Shown here: positions 42,404-52,640 of the stretch, piece after piece | How positions within the stretch are numbered: the first letter of the stretch is position 1 | Layout: every line of letters starts with the position of its first letter | Assembly (NCBI GenBank): GCA_018240285.1 | Contig: JAFEGA010000001.1 | Location: 46,210 to 110,209, forward strand | Source of the DNA: Pseudomonadota bacterium | GTDB taxonomy: Bacteria > Pseudomonadota > Gammaproteobacteria > Burkholderiales > Nitrosomonadaceae | Length of the DNA stretch: 64,000 bases | Direction: 5' to 3' | Program-made: the position numbers and the translations under genes | Notes under the pieces: model-generated | The model's database searches: none | Seen by the model: the letters and a program-made list of their open reading frames with translations, nothing else | What the model was told of the DNA's origin: nothing

Positions 42404-42916
42404 TTAATAGTCTATGCCCCAATCAACTGTAATCCGTGAATGTTTCAAATCCACCTTTATAATGAATTGTTCAACAAACGGAATGAGGATTTCTTCTTTA
42501 TCCTGATTTGCATTCCGTATGCGCAGAACATCGTTTGCACCGGTTTCAAACAAACCGACAACTTTACCTAATTCTTCGCCATTTAGATTTAAAACCTCAG
42601 TGCCGATCAAATCCGACCAGTAGTAGCCATCTTTTCCATTTTCGGATAGATCGGGAAGCTGATCACGCGGAATTGCAATTTGCATTCCTTGTAACTTCAG
42701 TGCTTGCGTGCGGTCGCTATATTCCTTTAACTTTGCATTTAATATGTTGCCGTTCATGCGACCAGCAACCACATGCACTATCTGCCAATCTTTATTATCT
42801 TTGGCTAACCACCATAATGGATATTCCATCAATCCATCAATATATTCTGTATACGGATTAACTTTTATCCAGCCATAAACACCATATGGGCCGATAATAT
42901 GACCCATTATCACCAT
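42404..42916 (-). CDS. rimM: 16S rRNA maturation factor RimM
   Basis: Binds S19 and helps mature the 30S head. The 170-residue protein has the N-terminal RimM beta-barrel (MGHIIGPYGVYGWIKVNP) and the C-terminal PRC-barrel with DLIGTEVLN...GKVVGLFETGANDVL and EEILIPFVEQFI. It starts 22 bp after rpsP. Confidence 0.95.
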   Translation of the reverse strand: MVIMGHIIGPYGVYGWIKVNPYTEYIDGLMEYPLWWLAKDNKDWQIVHVVAGRMNGNILNAKLKEYSDRTQALKLQGMQIAIPRDQLPDLSENGKDGYYWSDLIGTEVLNLNGEELGKVVGLFETGANDVLRIRNANQDKEEILIPFVEQFIIKVDLKHSRITVDWGIDY

Positions 42917-42938
42917 TGGTGTGTCTTTTGTATTGACT

Positions 42939-43205
42939 TTAGCTATTTGCAGATGCTGCTTTATCGGTAGAGAACTGCTTGATCAACCGGGTTGCTGTAG
43001 ACGATAGCTGAGCGCCTTTGGATTGCCAGTAGGCCACCCGGTCTAATTGAACGCGCAGTGCTTCCTCTCCTTCAGCAGCACGCGGATTATAAAAACCGAC
43101 GCGCTCAATAAACCGGCCATCGCGAGCGTAACGCGAATTCGCTACAACCATATTAAAAAACGGGCGCTTTTTTGCTCCCCCTCTTGCTAATCGGATAATA
43201 ACCAT
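42939..43205 (-). CDS. rpsP: Ribosomal protein S16
   Basis: 30S protein needed for subunit assembly. The 88 residues begin [20 protein letters not shown], with the family pattern [14 protein letters not shown]. It heads the leftward rpsP-rimM-trmD-rplS operon and diverges from the iron-sulfur gene on its right. Confidence 0.97.
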   Translation of the reverse strand: MVIIRLARGGAKKRPFFNMVVANSRYARDGRFIERVGFYNPRAAEGEEALRVQLDRVAYWQSKGAQLSSTATRLIKQFSTDKAASANS

Positions 43206-43366
43206 ATTTTTCCTGTAAACCTGTCAGTCAGTTGTGCAAAGCTTGAATTTAAATAACATTTAATTTTACAGTAATTCTTGTGATTCTGACAAGTGATAAA
43301 ATAGCCATGCGTTTATATAATATTCTTAAATGAGCTTAAATAATTGACCAAGCATCCTCGCTGTTA

Positions 43367-44665
43367 ATGCTTCAGTTGGAGAAGAAATTGCTTTCAAAGC
43401 TTTCCAAAGATTTGATTATTGAAGAATCGAATCAATGCGTTTCGTGCGGCTTATGTTTGCCGCATTGTCCAACGTATCGCGTGTTGAAATCGGAGGCAGA
43501 TTCGCCGCGTGGACGTATCGCTTTAATGAACGGCGTCGCAAGTGGGTGGATTCCATTGAACGCGCGATTTGTTCAGCATATGGACCGGTGCCTGACGTGC
43601 AGGGCTTGTGAGTCGGTTTGTCCCAATCGAGTCTCTTACGGGCAGCTAATTGATGAAACGCGCGCTTTAATTGCAGATCAGGCGGAATCAGTAGCAACTA
43701 TCCGTAAATCAACGATACGAAGTGCGCTGGAGAAACTGTTACTTATGCAACCTGCTCGTCTGGATCGATTGCGCCGGTTGTTTCGCTTTTTGCAAAAGAG
43801 AAAATCGTTGCAGTGGTTGCGAAAATCAAAGCTTGTGGAAAAAAGCAGATTGCTCAAATTTATCGTGCAACTTCCTTTGGTAAAGCTTCCCTATGTGGTG
43901 GCTACGGAAGGGAAAAATGTTGCGGGCAATTTTTGGCAACCGGTTTATCCTGCGACAAGCGAGGTGCGGGGTGAAGTTGCTTTGTTTTTGGGGTGTGTGG
44001 CGCGCGTAACCGATGTGGCAACCTTGAATGCCAGCATTTATGTGTTAAACCGGTTGGGTTACACGGTTTACGTTCCATCTGATCAAGTGTGCTGTGGGGC
44101 TATCCATCAGCATAGCGGCGATCCGGAACAGGCGAAAAAGCTGGCACGGCGGAATCAGTCGGCATTTGCTCAATTCAGCACGATTATCAGCACCGCATCG
44201 GGGTGTGGTGTGCAATTACTTGAGTCCGGTGTTGCTAGTGATCAGACGCAGGTTGTGGACATCAGCCGTTTTTTGATGAAGGTTGAAGGATGGGAAGGCA
44301 TTGACATTGCGTCATTGCCGCAAAAAATCTTGGTGCATGAGCCGTGCAGTTTACGTAATGTGTTGCGTGATCAAGTGTATCCCTACCGATTGATTGCCCG
44401 GATACCCGGCGTGGAAGCGGTGCCATTGGCGGGCAATGACCAATGTTGCGGTGCTGCGGGGACTTATTTCATTGATCAACCCGAAATCGCGGATATGTTG
44501 CTGAAGGACAAGCTGAATGCGGTGAAAGAAGGCGCAGCTCAATACCTGGTGACTTCCAATATCGGTTGTGCCATGCATATGGCCAATGGATTGTGCGAGC
44601 AAGGAATGAATGTTGAAGTGCTGCATCCGGTTACTCTGCTGGCCAGACAAATGGGGATGAAATGA
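43367..44665 (+). CDS. glcF: Glycolate oxidase iron-sulfur subunit-like protein (GlcF)
   Basis: Electron-transfer protein of 432 residues. The N-terminal part has two [4Fe-4S] ferredoxin motifs, CVSCGLCLPHCPT and CLTCRACESVCPNR. The C-terminal half carries two CCG domains: CCGAIHQHSGD and HEPC in one, CCGAAGTYF in the other. This is the architecture of GlcF, which takes electrons from the flavin subunits GlcD/GlcE oxidising glycolate. Those partners are not adjacent here. TTG or ATG alternatives near 43367 are possible; the ATG chosen reads MLQLEKKLLSKL. Confidence 0.85.
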   Translation: MLQLEKKLLSKLSKDLIIEESNQCVSCGLCLPHCPTYRVLKSEADSPRGRIALMNGVASGWIPLNARFVQHMDRCLTCRACESVCPNRVSYGQLIDETRALIADQAESVATIRKSTIRSALEKLLLMQPARLDRLRRLFRFLQKRKSLQWLRKSKLVEKSRLLKFIVQLPLVKLPYVVATEGKNVAGNFWQPVYPATSEVRGEVALFLGCVARVTDVATLNASIYVLNRLGYTVYVPSDQVCCGAIHQHSGDPEQAKKLARRNQSAFAQFSTIISTASGCGVQLLESGVASDQTQVVDISRFLMKVEGWEGIDIASLPQKILVHEPCSLRNVLRDQVYPYRLIARIPGVEAVPLAGNDQCCGAAGTYFIDQPEIADMLLKDKLNAVKEGAAQYLVTSNIGCAMHMANGLCEQGMNVEVLHPVTLLARQMGMK

Positions 44666-44751
44666 TAGCCGGGTAAATTTTAGTGTACCTAAATATACGC
44701 ATATCGTCCTATAATGGCGCGTCAATTCTTTCACGGATGAATTTAAAGACA

Positions 44752-45378
44752 ATGATTACGATCGATAAGCTTATCATTGGGTTTGACAGTGCTTTGCGCA
44801 CGTTACTGACACCGGCGCAGACGTTGCGGCCTGTACCTGGAAGTGAATTGCCGGAAACCGAGATGACGGATGCGGAGAAACGGTTATCGTGCGCGCTGAT
44901 GCGGGTAAATCATGTCGGCGAAGTATGTGCGCAGGCATTGTACCAGGGGCAAGGGCTGACGGCGCGCAACGAAACAGTGCAGCAAACGCTGATGCAGGCA
45001 GCGCGCGAGGAAACGGAGCATCTGGCTTGGACGGAGCGCCGTATCGCTGAACTGGGCGGGCATAAAAGCGTGCTGAATCCGCTCTGGTACGGTGGTTCTT
45101 TTGCCATCGGTGTCGTCGCGGGCATGCTGGGGGACAAATGGAATCTGGGTTTTCTGGCCGAGACTGAGCACCAGGTCGGCGCGCATCTGGCCGGACACTT
45201 AGAACGCTTACCCAATCACGACGAGAAAAGCCGTGCCATCGTGACGCAAATGAAAATTGATGAAGCCAGTCATGCAACCATGGCATTGTCATATGGCGGC
45301 GCGGAATTGCCGTTGCCGGTGAAGCTAACCATGAAACTTGGATCGAAAGTGATGACTCATACTGCATACTGGGTTTGA
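44752..45378 (+). CDS. coq7: Ubiquinone biosynthesis hydroxylase Coq7
   Basis: Di-iron monooxygenase that hydroxylates demethoxyubiquinone in ubiquinone synthesis. The 208-residue protein shows the expected ligand helices: [44 protein letters not shown] and [11 protein letters not shown]. The ATG at 44752 is used; ATG 44737 and a TTG-type upstream extension are possible. It follows glcF by about 90 bp. Confidence 0.9.
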   Translation: MITIDKLIIGFDSALRTLLTPAQTLRPVPGSELPETEMTDAEKRLSCALMRVNHVGEVCAQALYQGQGLTARNETVQQTLMQAAREETEHLAWTERRIAELGGHKSVLNPLWYGGSFAIGVVAGMLGDKWNLGFLAETEHQVGAHLAGHLERLPNHDEKSRAIVTQMKIDEASHATMALSYGGAELPLPVKLTMKLGSKVMTHTAYWV

Positions 45379-45454
45379 GCGAGCATTACATTCGAGAACT
45401 GCCGGTTACGAGAGAAATCTGAATAATCAGACCATTGATCAAAAAACATTCGCA

Positions 45455-46015
45455 ATGAAAAGTATCAATCTGACACATCATTTTTTAATTGCAATGCCGG
45501 CAATGGCAGATTCTGTCTTTTCCAAGACACTGACGTATATTTGTGAACATAACGAACAAGGTGCGCTCGGGCTCGTCATCAACCGGCCTACCGATCTATC
45601 GATGGTCAACCTTTTCAAACAATTGGGTATTCCACCGGCCGATTCTTTCGTGGAGTCAGCGCCTGTGTTATTTGGCGGACCAGTGCAACTGGATTGTGGA
45701 TTCGTGCTGCATCAACCGGTCGGCAAATGGCAATCCACGCTGGCCGTGAACGGGGAGCTGGGATTGACTACTTCATTGGATATTTTAAAAGCCATTGCCA
45801 ACGCCGAAGGACCGGATCGAGTTTTGATCGCGATGGGGTATGCGGGTTGGGCTGCCGGTCAAATCGAACATGAGCTGGCACAGAATGCATGGCTGACGGT
45901 GCCTGCTTCAACTGCTGTGATATTCGACTTGCCCGCAGAAGAGAGGCTTCCGGCTGCCATGCAGCTGCTGGGAATTCACGATGCTAATCTCTCCAATGAA
46001 GTCGGGCATGCCTAA
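45455..46015 (+). CDS. YqgE/AlgH family protein
   Basis: Conserved protein of 186 residues (DUF179). It begins [20 protein letters not shown], and has [14 protein letters not shown], the [13 protein letters not shown] segment and [16 protein letters not shown]. Its role is not established; in Pseudomonas the homologue was linked to alginate control. It is the first gene of the cluster with ruvX, pyrR, pyrB and pyrC', and overlaps ruvX. Confidence 0.92.
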   Translation: MKSINLTHHFLIAMPAMADSVFSKTLTYICEHNEQGALGLVINRPTDLSMVNLFKQLGIPPADSFVESAPVLFGGPVQLDCGFVLHQPVGKWQSTLAVNGELGLTTSLDILKAIANAEGPDRVLIAMGYAGWAAGQIEHELAQNAWLTVPASTAVIFDLPAEERLPAAMQLLGIHDANLSNEVGHA

Positions 46016-46481
46016 TCATTCGTTAGCAACGGAAAATTATTCCGTAGAACAATCTCAAGCGGGAGCTGTTTTGGCGTTTGATTTTGGAAAAAAACGCATC
46101 GGTGTGGCTGTGGGTAATACGGCCGTGAAAGTGGCGCGCCCTCTGGCAACGGTGGATAGCGAAGTGACGGAACGGCGTTTCGCATTGATCGGGGAATTGA
46201 TCGAAACTTGGCAACCGGTTTTGCTGATCGTGGGGCTGCCGTTGCATAGCGACGGAACGGCGCATGAATTGACGCAATTAAGCCAGCGTTTCGCGCGGCG
46301 GCTGTCCGGCCGTTTTAATATCAAAGTGATCATGAAAGATGAACGCTATACCAGTGAAATAGCCAGCGTAACGTTACGTGAAGCCGGCGTCACGGGAAGA
46401 AAACAGAAAGCGGTATTGGATCAGATCGCCGCACAACAAATCTTGCAATCATTCTTTGACGAACCGCATGCCACTACCTGA
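46008..46481 (+). CDS. ruvX: Holliday junction resolvase-like protein YqgF/RuvX
   Basis: RNase H-fold nuclease of 157 residues, likely acting on RNA or four-way junctions (pre-16S rRNA processing in some bacteria). Motifs: [15 protein letters not shown] with the first catalytic aspartate, GLPLHSDGT, the [11 protein letters not shown] glutamate and the [11 protein letters not shown] aspartate. The ATG at 46008 overlaps the yqgE stop; a start at 45981 is also open. Its 3' end overlaps pyrR by 14 bp. Confidence 0.9.
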   Translation: MPNHSLATENYSVEQSQAGAVLAFDFGKKRIGVAVGNTAVKVARPLATVDSEVTERRFALIGELIETWQPVLLIVGLPLHSDGTAHELTQLSQRFARRLSGRFNIKVIMKDERYTSEIASVTLREAGVTGRKQKAVLDQIAAQQILQSFFDEPHATT

Positions 46482-46974
46482 CGCTGAAGCCGTATTCGAA
46501 AGTCTCGCTAAAAAAATCCAAGCCGATGCGGACAGGAATTTTGCGCTTGTGGGTATTCACACCGGCGGGGTGTGGCTGGCTGAACGCCTGCATCGAGAAC
46601 TGGGAATCAAGCAGCCATTCGGTACCCTGGATGTCGCTTTTTATCGCGACGATTTCGATAAAATCGGTTTGCATCCGCAAGTAAAGCCGTCGGAAATACC
46701 GTTTGCCGTGGAAGACGCGCATATTTTGCTGGTGGACGATGTGCTGCAGACGGGACGCACTATTCGAGCAGCGATCAACGAATTGTTCGATTATGGCCGG
46801 CCCGCTTCGATTAGCCTCGCCGCTTTAGTCGACCGGGGCGGCAGGGAATTGCCGATAGCCGCGCAATACACCGGCATAACGCTGGAATTGCCCGCGGATA
46901 AAATGCTTGAATTAAAGCGTGGAAAGAACGGAAAGTTAAGCTTTCATTTGTACGATAAGAGCCTGCCGGAATGA
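46468..46974 (+). CDS. pyrR: Pyrimidine operon regulator PyrR
   Basis: Phosphoribosyltransferase-fold protein of 168 residues with the PRPP loop [16 protein letters not shown] and [13 protein letters not shown]. In many bacteria PyrR senses uridine nucleotides; here it lies directly before pyrB (overlap 4 bp) and pyrC'. It may regulate or salvage uracil. The start at ATG 46468 removes an upstream frame open in ruvX. Confidence 0.92.
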   Translation: MPLPDAEAVFESLAKKIQADADRNFALVGIHTGGVWLAERLHRELGIKQPFGTLDVAFYRDDFDKIGLHPQVKPSEIPFAVEDAHILLVDDVLQTGRTIRAAINELFDYGRPASISLAALVDRGGRELPIAAQYTGITLELPADKMLELKRGKNGKLSFHLYDKSLPE

Positions 46975-47930
46975 TCAATCGAAACCCGCAACTGGATGAA
47001 CATGGCACGTTGCAGCATTTGCTGACAACCGAAGGATTACCCGCTTCCGTGTTATTGCACATTCTGGATACCGCCGAGTCGTTTGTCGGTGTCACGGAAC
47101 GTGATGTCAAAAAGATTCCCTTGTTGCGCGGCAAGTCGATATTCAATCTTTTTTTTGAACCTAGCACGCGCACGCGCACGACCTTTGAAATTGCTGCTAA
47201 GCGCCTGTCGGCGGATGTGTTCAATCTGAATATTGCCGTTTCCGCGCAATCCAAGGGCGAAACGCTGCTGGATACGGTCAACAATCTTTCCGCGATGAAT
47301 GCGGATATGTTTGTCGTGCGGCATTCACAGAGCGGCGCGGCGCACTTGATTGCAAAGCATGTGCAACCGGATATTCATGTCATTAACGCCGGCGATGGCA
47401 GCCATGCACACCCGACGCAAGCGTTATTGGATATGTTCACGATCCGGCGGTACAAACGCGATTTTCGTAACTTGCGCGTGGCCATTATCGGTGACATTTT
47501 GCATTCCCGCGTGGCGCGTTCCCAGATTCATGCATTGACCACGCTAGGCGTGCCGGAAGTGCGCGTGATTGCGCCCAAGACCTTGCTGCCGAAAATGGTG
47601 GAGCGTTTGGGGGTGCATGTTTATCACGATATGGCGAAAGGGCTGAAGGATATCGATGTGCTGATGATGCTGCGTTTGCAGAATGAGCGTATGAAAGGCG
47701 CGAATCTGCCCAGCCCGGAAGAATATTTCAAATACTACGGACTCACGCCGGAAAAATTGGCGCTGGCCCGGCGTGACGCCATTGTGATGCATCCTGGGCC
47801 GATGAATCGCGGTGTCGAGATCGATTCGGAAGTCGCGGATGGGAAACAGTCGGTCATTTTGCCGCAGGTCACTTTCGGTATCGCGGTGCGCATGGCGGTG
47901 ATGTCGATTCTGGCGGGTAATCAGGTTTAG
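46971..47930 (+). CDS. pyrB: Aspartate carbamoyltransferase catalytic chain
   Basis: Second step of pyrimidine synthesis. The 319-residue protein has the carbamoyl-phosphate motif [13 protein letters not shown], the [16 protein letters not shown] motif, [10 protein letters not shown] and [12 protein letters not shown]. It is followed at 10 bp by pyrC', and no regulatory chain (pyrI) is present, which fits the PyrB-PyrC' class of enzyme. Confidence 0.96.
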   Translation: MINRNPQLDEHGTLQHLLTTEGLPASVLLHILDTAESFVGVTERDVKKIPLLRGKSIFNLFFEPSTRTRTTFEIAAKRLSADVFNLNIAVSAQSKGETLLDTVNNLSAMNADMFVVRHSQSGAAHLIAKHVQPDIHVINAGDGSHAHPTQALLDMFTIRRYKRDFRNLRVAIIGDILHSRVARSQIHALTTLGVPEVRVIAPKTLLPKMVERLGVHVYHDMAKGLKDIDVLMMLRLQNERMKGANLPSPEEYFKYYGLTPEKLALARRDAIVMHPGPMNRGVEIDSEVADGKQSVILPQVTFGIAVRMAVMSILAGNQV

Positions 47931-47940
47931 AGGCGGCTGC

Positions 47941-49215
47941 ATGAAAATTCATATCAAAAACGGGCGTTTGATCGATCCTAAGAACGGAATCGATGCCGTA
48001 CAGGATATTTTTATCGCTAAAGGTAAAATAGTTGCCATTGGTGCGGCACCAAGCGAATTTCAAGCTAGCCGGGTGATCGATGCGCAAGGATTGGTAGTGT
48101 GTCCGGGGTTGGTGGATTTATCTGTGCGCTTGCGTGAACCGGGCTTGGAATATATGGCTACCCTGGAGTCGGAAATGGCTGCGGCGGTTGCCGGTGGTGT
48201 CACGAGTATCGCATGCCCGCCGGATACCGATCCGCCTTTGGATGAGCCAGGGTTGGTGGAGATGTTGAAACATCGCGCCAAAAATCTCAATCAGGCGCAT
48301 GTGTATCCGATCGGCGCATTGACGCAGGGATTGAAGGGCGAACGCCTGACCGAAATGGCCGAACTGAATGATGCCGGATGCGTGGTGTTCGGGCAATCGG
48401 ATGGTTTACTGCCGAACTTGCGTGTGCTCATGCAGGCCATGCGGTATGCATCGACGTTCGGTTTCAGCGTATGGTTGCGGCCGCAGGAGATTACATTGAC
48501 GGGCGATGGTGTGGCGCACGACGGTGAAGTGGCGACCCGGCTGGGTTTACTGACAGTTCCGGTGTGCGCTGAAACAATCGCTATCGCCAATATTGTATTA
48601 TTGGCCAAGGAGATCGGTGTCAGCGTGCATCTATGCCGGATTTCCAGCGCCGAGGGCTTGGCGATGATTCGCGTCGCGAAGCAGCAAGGTTTGCCGATTA
48701 CTTGCGATGTGACGATCAATCACTTACATTTGTCGGATATGGATATCGGGTTTTTTGATTCCAACTGTCATTTGATGCCGCCATTGCGCGGTTTCAGTGA
48801 TCGTGATGCGTTGCGTCACGGCTTGCTGGATGGCACGGTCGATGCGATTTGCTCGGATCATGCGCCGGTGGACGAAGACGCCAAATTATTGCCGTTTGCT
48901 CAGTCCGATGTTGGCGCAACGGGAGTGGAATTGTTGCTGCCGCTCACATTGAAGTGGGCTGCCGAAATGCGCCTACCGTTACTGAAAGCGCTGGCGAGAA
49001 TTACTACGGAACCTGCGCGAATACTGGGAATTGACGCGGGCCATCTATCCGTCGGCAGTGCGGCGGATATCTGCATTTTCGACCCTGACCATTATTGGAA
49101 GGTGACACCGGCAGCCATTCAGAGTCAAGGAAAAAACACGCCGTTCATGGGCATGGAATTACCGGGTGGCGTTAAATATACCCTGGTGAATGGTCATATC
49201 GTGTACGAGCACTGA
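47941..49215 (+). CDS. Inactive dihydroorotase homologue PyrC'
   Basis: Amidohydrolase-fold protein of 424 residues closely related to type I dihydroorotases, but the metal site is broken. The first motif reads DLSVRLREPGLE instead of D-x-H-x-H-L-R-E-P-G, the second zone reads WLRPQE where a histidine is expected, and the third has HLCRISS where the canonical motif has HxxH. The ICSDHAP aspartate remains. In Pseudomonas such a PyrC' is a structural partner of PyrB needed for ATCase assembly, and the adjacent pyrB suits that. An active dihydroorotase must be elsewhere. Confidence 0.88.
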   Translation: MKIHIKNGRLIDPKNGIDAVQDIFIAKGKIVAIGAAPSEFQASRVIDAQGLVVCPGLVDLSVRLREPGLEYMATLESEMAAAVAGGVTSIACPPDTDPPLDEPGLVEMLKHRAKNLNQAHVYPIGALTQGLKGERLTEMAELNDAGCVVFGQSDGLLPNLRVLMQAMRYASTFGFSVWLRPQEITLTGDGVAHDGEVATRLGLLTVPVCAETIAIANIVLLAKEIGVSVHLCRISSAEGLAMIRVAKQQGLPITCDVTINHLHLSDMDIGFFDSNCHLMPPLRGFSDRDALRHGLLDGTVDAICSDHAPVDEDAKLLPFAQSDVGATGVELLLPLTLKWAAEMRLPLLKALARITTEPARILGIDAGHLSVGSAADICIFDPDHYWKVTPAAIQSQGKNTPFMGMELPGGVKYTLVNGHIVYEH

Positions 49216-49270
49216 GTCTTCAGCAAGATTTTCCCATCATTTTTGTGTTTAACTGATCATTTGGAGCAAC

Positions 49271-51364
49271 ATGTCAAACCCATTACTCGATTTTTCCGGC
49301 TTGCCCCGTTTTGCGGAAATCAAAAACGAACATATCTCACCGGCGATTGAAACGTTGTTAAAGGAAAACCGCGCGGTGATTGACAAGATACGCGCGGATG
49401 ATCGCACGCCGTCCTGGCAGACGTTTGTGCAGCCAATGACGGATGCCAATGAACGGCTGTCGCGCGCCTGGGGGCAAGTGTCGCATCTGAATGCGGTGAT
49501 GAATACGCCGCAGCTGCGCGAAACCTATAACGCCAATCTGCCGCTGATCACGCAGTTTTATGCCGAGTTGTCGCAGGATGTGAAGCTGTTTGAAAAATTT
49601 AAGCAGTTACGTGCGAGCGTGGAATTCGACCGGTTGACGCCGGCGAGAAAGAAAATCATCGAAAATGAATTGCGCGATTTCCGTTTGGGCGGCGCGGAAT
49701 TGCCGACCGACAAGAAGCAGCGATTCCTGCAGATCCAGGAAGAATTATCGAAATTATCTTCCACATTCAGCGATAACTTGCTCGATGCGACCAATGCATA
49801 TTCCCTGTTGATTGAAGATGCAAAAGACGTGACCGGGATTCCGGACGATGTGCTGCAAACCGCGCAGCAATTAGCCGCTGCGGATGGCAAAACGGGCTGG
49901 AAATTTACCTTGCATATGCCGTCGTATCTTCCCGTGCTGCAATACGCCGATAACCGCGCTTTGCGCGAACAAATGTATCGCGCCTATGCGACGCGCGCCA
50001 GTGAGTTTGATAGCCAGGCGGATTCGAATAAAGACAATATGCCGCTGATCAATAAGATACTGGAATTACGCCGGGAAGCGGCGCAGATGCTGGGTTATGG
50101 GAATTATGCCGAAGTTTCCCTAGCATCGAAAATGGCGACTTCTCCACAGCAAGTATTGGAGTTTCTGAGAAAATTGGCGGGAAAAGCAAAACCGTATGCA
50201 ATGCAGGATTTGCAAGCGCTACGGCAGTTTGCGGCCGAGCAATTGAATCTGCCGGAATTGGAAGCTTGGGACTTGGCGTATGTCAGTGAAAAACTGCGGC
50301 AAGAACGTTACGCTTTTTCGGATCAGGAAGTTAAACAATACTTCCCGGAAGATAAGGTATTGGCCGGTATGTTTAAGGTGGTGGAAAAACTGTACGGCAT
50401 CCGCATCACGCTTGCGGTGCCTGCGCGCAATATTCAGTGCTGGCATCCCGATGTGAAGTTTTTTGATATTCATGACGCCAACGGTGAGTTGATCGGTCAG
50501 TTTTATTTGGATCTGTACGCACGACCTACCAAGCGCGGTGGCGCCTGGATGGATGATGCGATTACGCGTAGACGGATCGATCATCAACCAACAGGAAAGC
50601 ATGCAATACAATTACCGGTGGCTTATCTCACGTGTAATTTTTCCGCGCCGGTCACTATGGATGATCAACCGCGCCCGGCCCTGTTTACCCATAATGAAGT
50701 GATCGTGCTGTTTCATGAGTTTGGTCACGGCTTGCATCATTTACTGACAAAAGTGGAAGATTTAGGGGTGTCCGGAATCAACGGCGTTGAGTGGGACGCG
50801 GTGGAATTGCCGAGTCAGTTCATGGAAAATTTTTGCTGGGAATGGGACGTGCTGGCAGGGATGACGCAGCATATCGATAGCGGCGAGCCGTTGCCCAAAT
50901 CGCTATACGATAAGATGATAAAAGCCAAAAATTTCCAGAGTGGATTGCAGATGCTGCGGCAAATTGAGTTTGCATTGTTTGACATGCATGTTCACTTTGA
51001 TTTCAATCCGGCTGGCGGCAAGACGGTCTTACAGTTGCTGGACGAAATCCGCAGCGAAGTCGCGGTGGTCATTCCACCGGACTTTAACCGTTTTCCCAAC
51101 AGCTTTGCGCATATTTTTGCCGGCGGTTATGCCGCTGGCTATTACAGCTACAAGTGGGCGGAAGTGCTCTCGGCAGATGCTTACAGCATGTTTGAAGAAA
51201 CTGCATCGGATGGCGTAGTGAATGCAGCTACGGGTTCGCATTTTCTCGAAGAGATTCTGGCGGTTGGAGGTAGTCGTTCGGCGCTTGAATCGTTTATTGC
51301 GTTTCGCGGCCGTGAGCCGGAATTGGATGCATTATTGCGCCATAGCGGAATGGAAACGGCCTAA
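49271..51364 (+). CDS. prlC: Oligopeptidase A (M3 family)
   Basis: Zinc metallopeptidase of 697 residues that degrades peptides in the cytosol, including cleaved signal peptides. The zinc motif is VLFHEFGHGLHHLL with the downstream glutamate in ELPSQFMENFCWEW. Family length and the EMYRAY-type region (REQMYRAYATRAS) match. The ATG at 49271 is the first in frame. The 3' end runs into a longer open frame shared in part with the upstream region of mlaA. Confidence 0.94.
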   Translation: MSNPLLDFSGLPRFAEIKNEHISPAIETLLKENRAVIDKIRADDRTPSWQTFVQPMTDANERLSRAWGQVSHLNAVMNTPQLRETYNANLPLITQFYAELSQDVKLFEKFKQLRASVEFDRLTPARKKIIENELRDFRLGGAELPTDKKQRFLQIQEELSKLSSTFSDNLLDATNAYSLLIEDAKDVTGIPDDVLQTAQQLAAADGKTGWKFTLHMPSYLPVLQYADNRALREQMYRAYATRASEFDSQADSNKDNMPLINKILELRREAAQMLGYGNYAEVSLASKMATSPQQVLEFLRKLAGKAKPYAMQDLQALRQFAAEQLNLPELEAWDLAYVSEKLRQERYAFSDQEVKQYFPEDKVLAGMFKVVEKLYGIRITLAVPARNIQCWHPDVKFFDIHDANGELIGQFYLDLYARPTKRGGAWMDDAITRRRIDHQPTGKHAIQLPVAYLTCNFSAPVTMDDQPRPALFTHNEVIVLFHEFGHGLHHLLTKVEDLGVSGINGVEWDAVELPSQFMENFCWEWDVLAGMTQHIDSGEPLPKSLYDKMIKAKNFQSGLQMLRQIEFALFDMHVHFDFNPAGGKTVLQLLDEIRSEVAVVIPPDFNRFPNSFAHIFAGGYAAGYYSYKWAEVLSADAYSMFEETASDGVVNAATGSHFLEEILAVGGSRSALESFIAFRGREPELDALLRHSGMETA

Positions 51365-51602
51365 CCGGAGAACTGCATTGTTTTGTCCATTCTATTGTTG
51401 TGTGGATACTTTATTTAGTCCTGGCATAATCTGCCGTATATTGAACGCGGGGTATCTGATTAATTGGGAGCTTTCTAATTATTCCGTGCAGTATGGATGC
51501 ATGAATGCCAAAACAAAACGGCATACTTTGTGCGAGGGTGTATTGAACCAATTGCATAAATATGGCAAGATCGACCGAATTTTTACTAAAAGAAATAAGA
51601 AC

Positions 51603-52382
51603 ATGATTAATATTATCCGTTCCATAGCTGTCGCTATTCTGGTTTCTAGTTTATTTTTAACGGGTTGTGCTTCAACGAAGCCATTAAGTGCGAACGGGAA
51701 CAACCAGAATGGCGTGAATGATCCGCTGGAATCCATGAACCGTGCAGTTTTCAATTTCAATGAAGTGTTCTATCACAATGTCTTGGATCCGGTTGCCAGG
51801 GGATATAAGATAATTACACCTGATCCGATTGAGATGATACTCGGCAACATGTTCTCCAATGTGAATGAAGTGGTGGTAATAACTAACTCTGTCTTGCAAT
51901 TGAATTATGAGAGCGCATTGGCCAGTAGTGCGCGATTATTGGTTAATACCACCTTCGGCATGTTCGGTATGATCGATATTGCCAGTGACATCAGTGCGGT
52001 GAGCGATGTCAATCTCAATAAACGCAACGAAGATTTTGGTCAAACACTAGGTCGCTATGGTATTGCCAGCGGACCTTATATCGTGCTGCCTTTCTTGGGA
52101 CCAAGCTCAGTTCGTGATACGGTTGGTCTCGCTGTCGACAGCTTCATATTTGATCCTATCACGCAAGGGATTACAGGTATTTTCGTGAACCATGTTGCGT
52201 ATATCAATTCAACAGCGGTACGTTTGCCGATAGGAACTGCAAGAACCATCCACTTACGTGCGCGGCATCTCGAAAATGATAAGACCCTCGAAGAGGCTGC
52301 TTTAGATAAGTATGAATTCGTGCGTGACGCTTATTTGCAAAGACGCACCAGTTTGGTTAATAACAAGAATGAAGTCAAATAA
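51603..52382 (+). CDS. mlaA: MlaA/VacJ outer-membrane lipoprotein
   Basis: Keeps phospholipids out of the outer leaflet, the outer-membrane part of the Mla pathway. The 259-residue protein has a lipoprotein signal (VAILVSSLFLTGCAS), then DPLESMNRAVFNFNEVFYHNVLDPVARGY split into the family segments, GNMFSNVNEVV, RLLVNTTFGMFGMIDIA and the RNEDFGQTLGRYGI region. The ATG at 51603 places the lipobox correctly; the frame is open to 51222 but that part is unrelated. It fits functionally with the MlaC-like gene at the left edge. Hairpins follow its stop. Confidence 0.92.
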   Translation: MINIIRSIAVAILVSSLFLTGCASTKPLSANGNNQNGVNDPLESMNRAVFNFNEVFYHNVLDPVARGYKIITPDPIEMILGNMFSNVNEVVVITNSVLQLNYESALASSARLLVNTTFGMFGMIDIASDISAVSDVNLNKRNEDFGQTLGRYGIASGPYIVLPFLGPSSVRDTVGLAVDSFIFDPITQGITGIFVNHVAYINSTAVRLPIGTARTIHLRARHLENDKTLEEAALDKYEFVRDAYLQRRTSLVNNKNEVK

Positions 52383-52412
52383 AGTAAGTGGCGCATGTAG
52401 CATAGAGCTTTT

Positions 52413-52441
52413 TGCAATCTTTGGATGTGGATTGCATTTTT
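52413..52441 (+). terminator. Terminator hairpin after mlaA
   Basis: Stem TGCAATC/GATTGCA (52413-52419 and 52430-52436) with a 10-base loop and a TTTTTG run. It lies 30 bp beyond the mlaA stop. Confidence 0.6.
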
Positions 52442-52465
52442 GAATTGACATAGCAGATAGTAATA

Positions 52466-52516
52466 AAGGCACATTGATTGGGAGTAACGCTTCAGCAATC
52501 AATGTGCCTTGTTTTT
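52466..52516 (+). terminator. Second terminator hairpin in tandem
   Basis: A perfect 15-bp stem AAGGCACATTGATTG / CAATCAATGTGCCTT (52466-52480, 52496-52510) with a 15-base loop, then GTTTTTTG. Stronger than the first hairpin and about 25 bp after it. Unusually long for a backup terminator. Confidence 0.7.
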
Positions 52517-52640
52517 TGTCAATTAAGAAGAAACAAAAAGAATTTCAATGTGATATTACGGTTTGTCTGGTTGACGATAAATGGATTGGTGATCAAGAAT
52601 ATGAGTAAAGTAAATTTGGGCCGAAGGGAGATCTGAATTA

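Noticed and set aside
51222..51602. Long N-terminal extension of MlaA
   Set aside because: A lipoprotein signal with lipobox starts at ATG 51603; upstream residues overlap the oligopeptidase gene in another frame.
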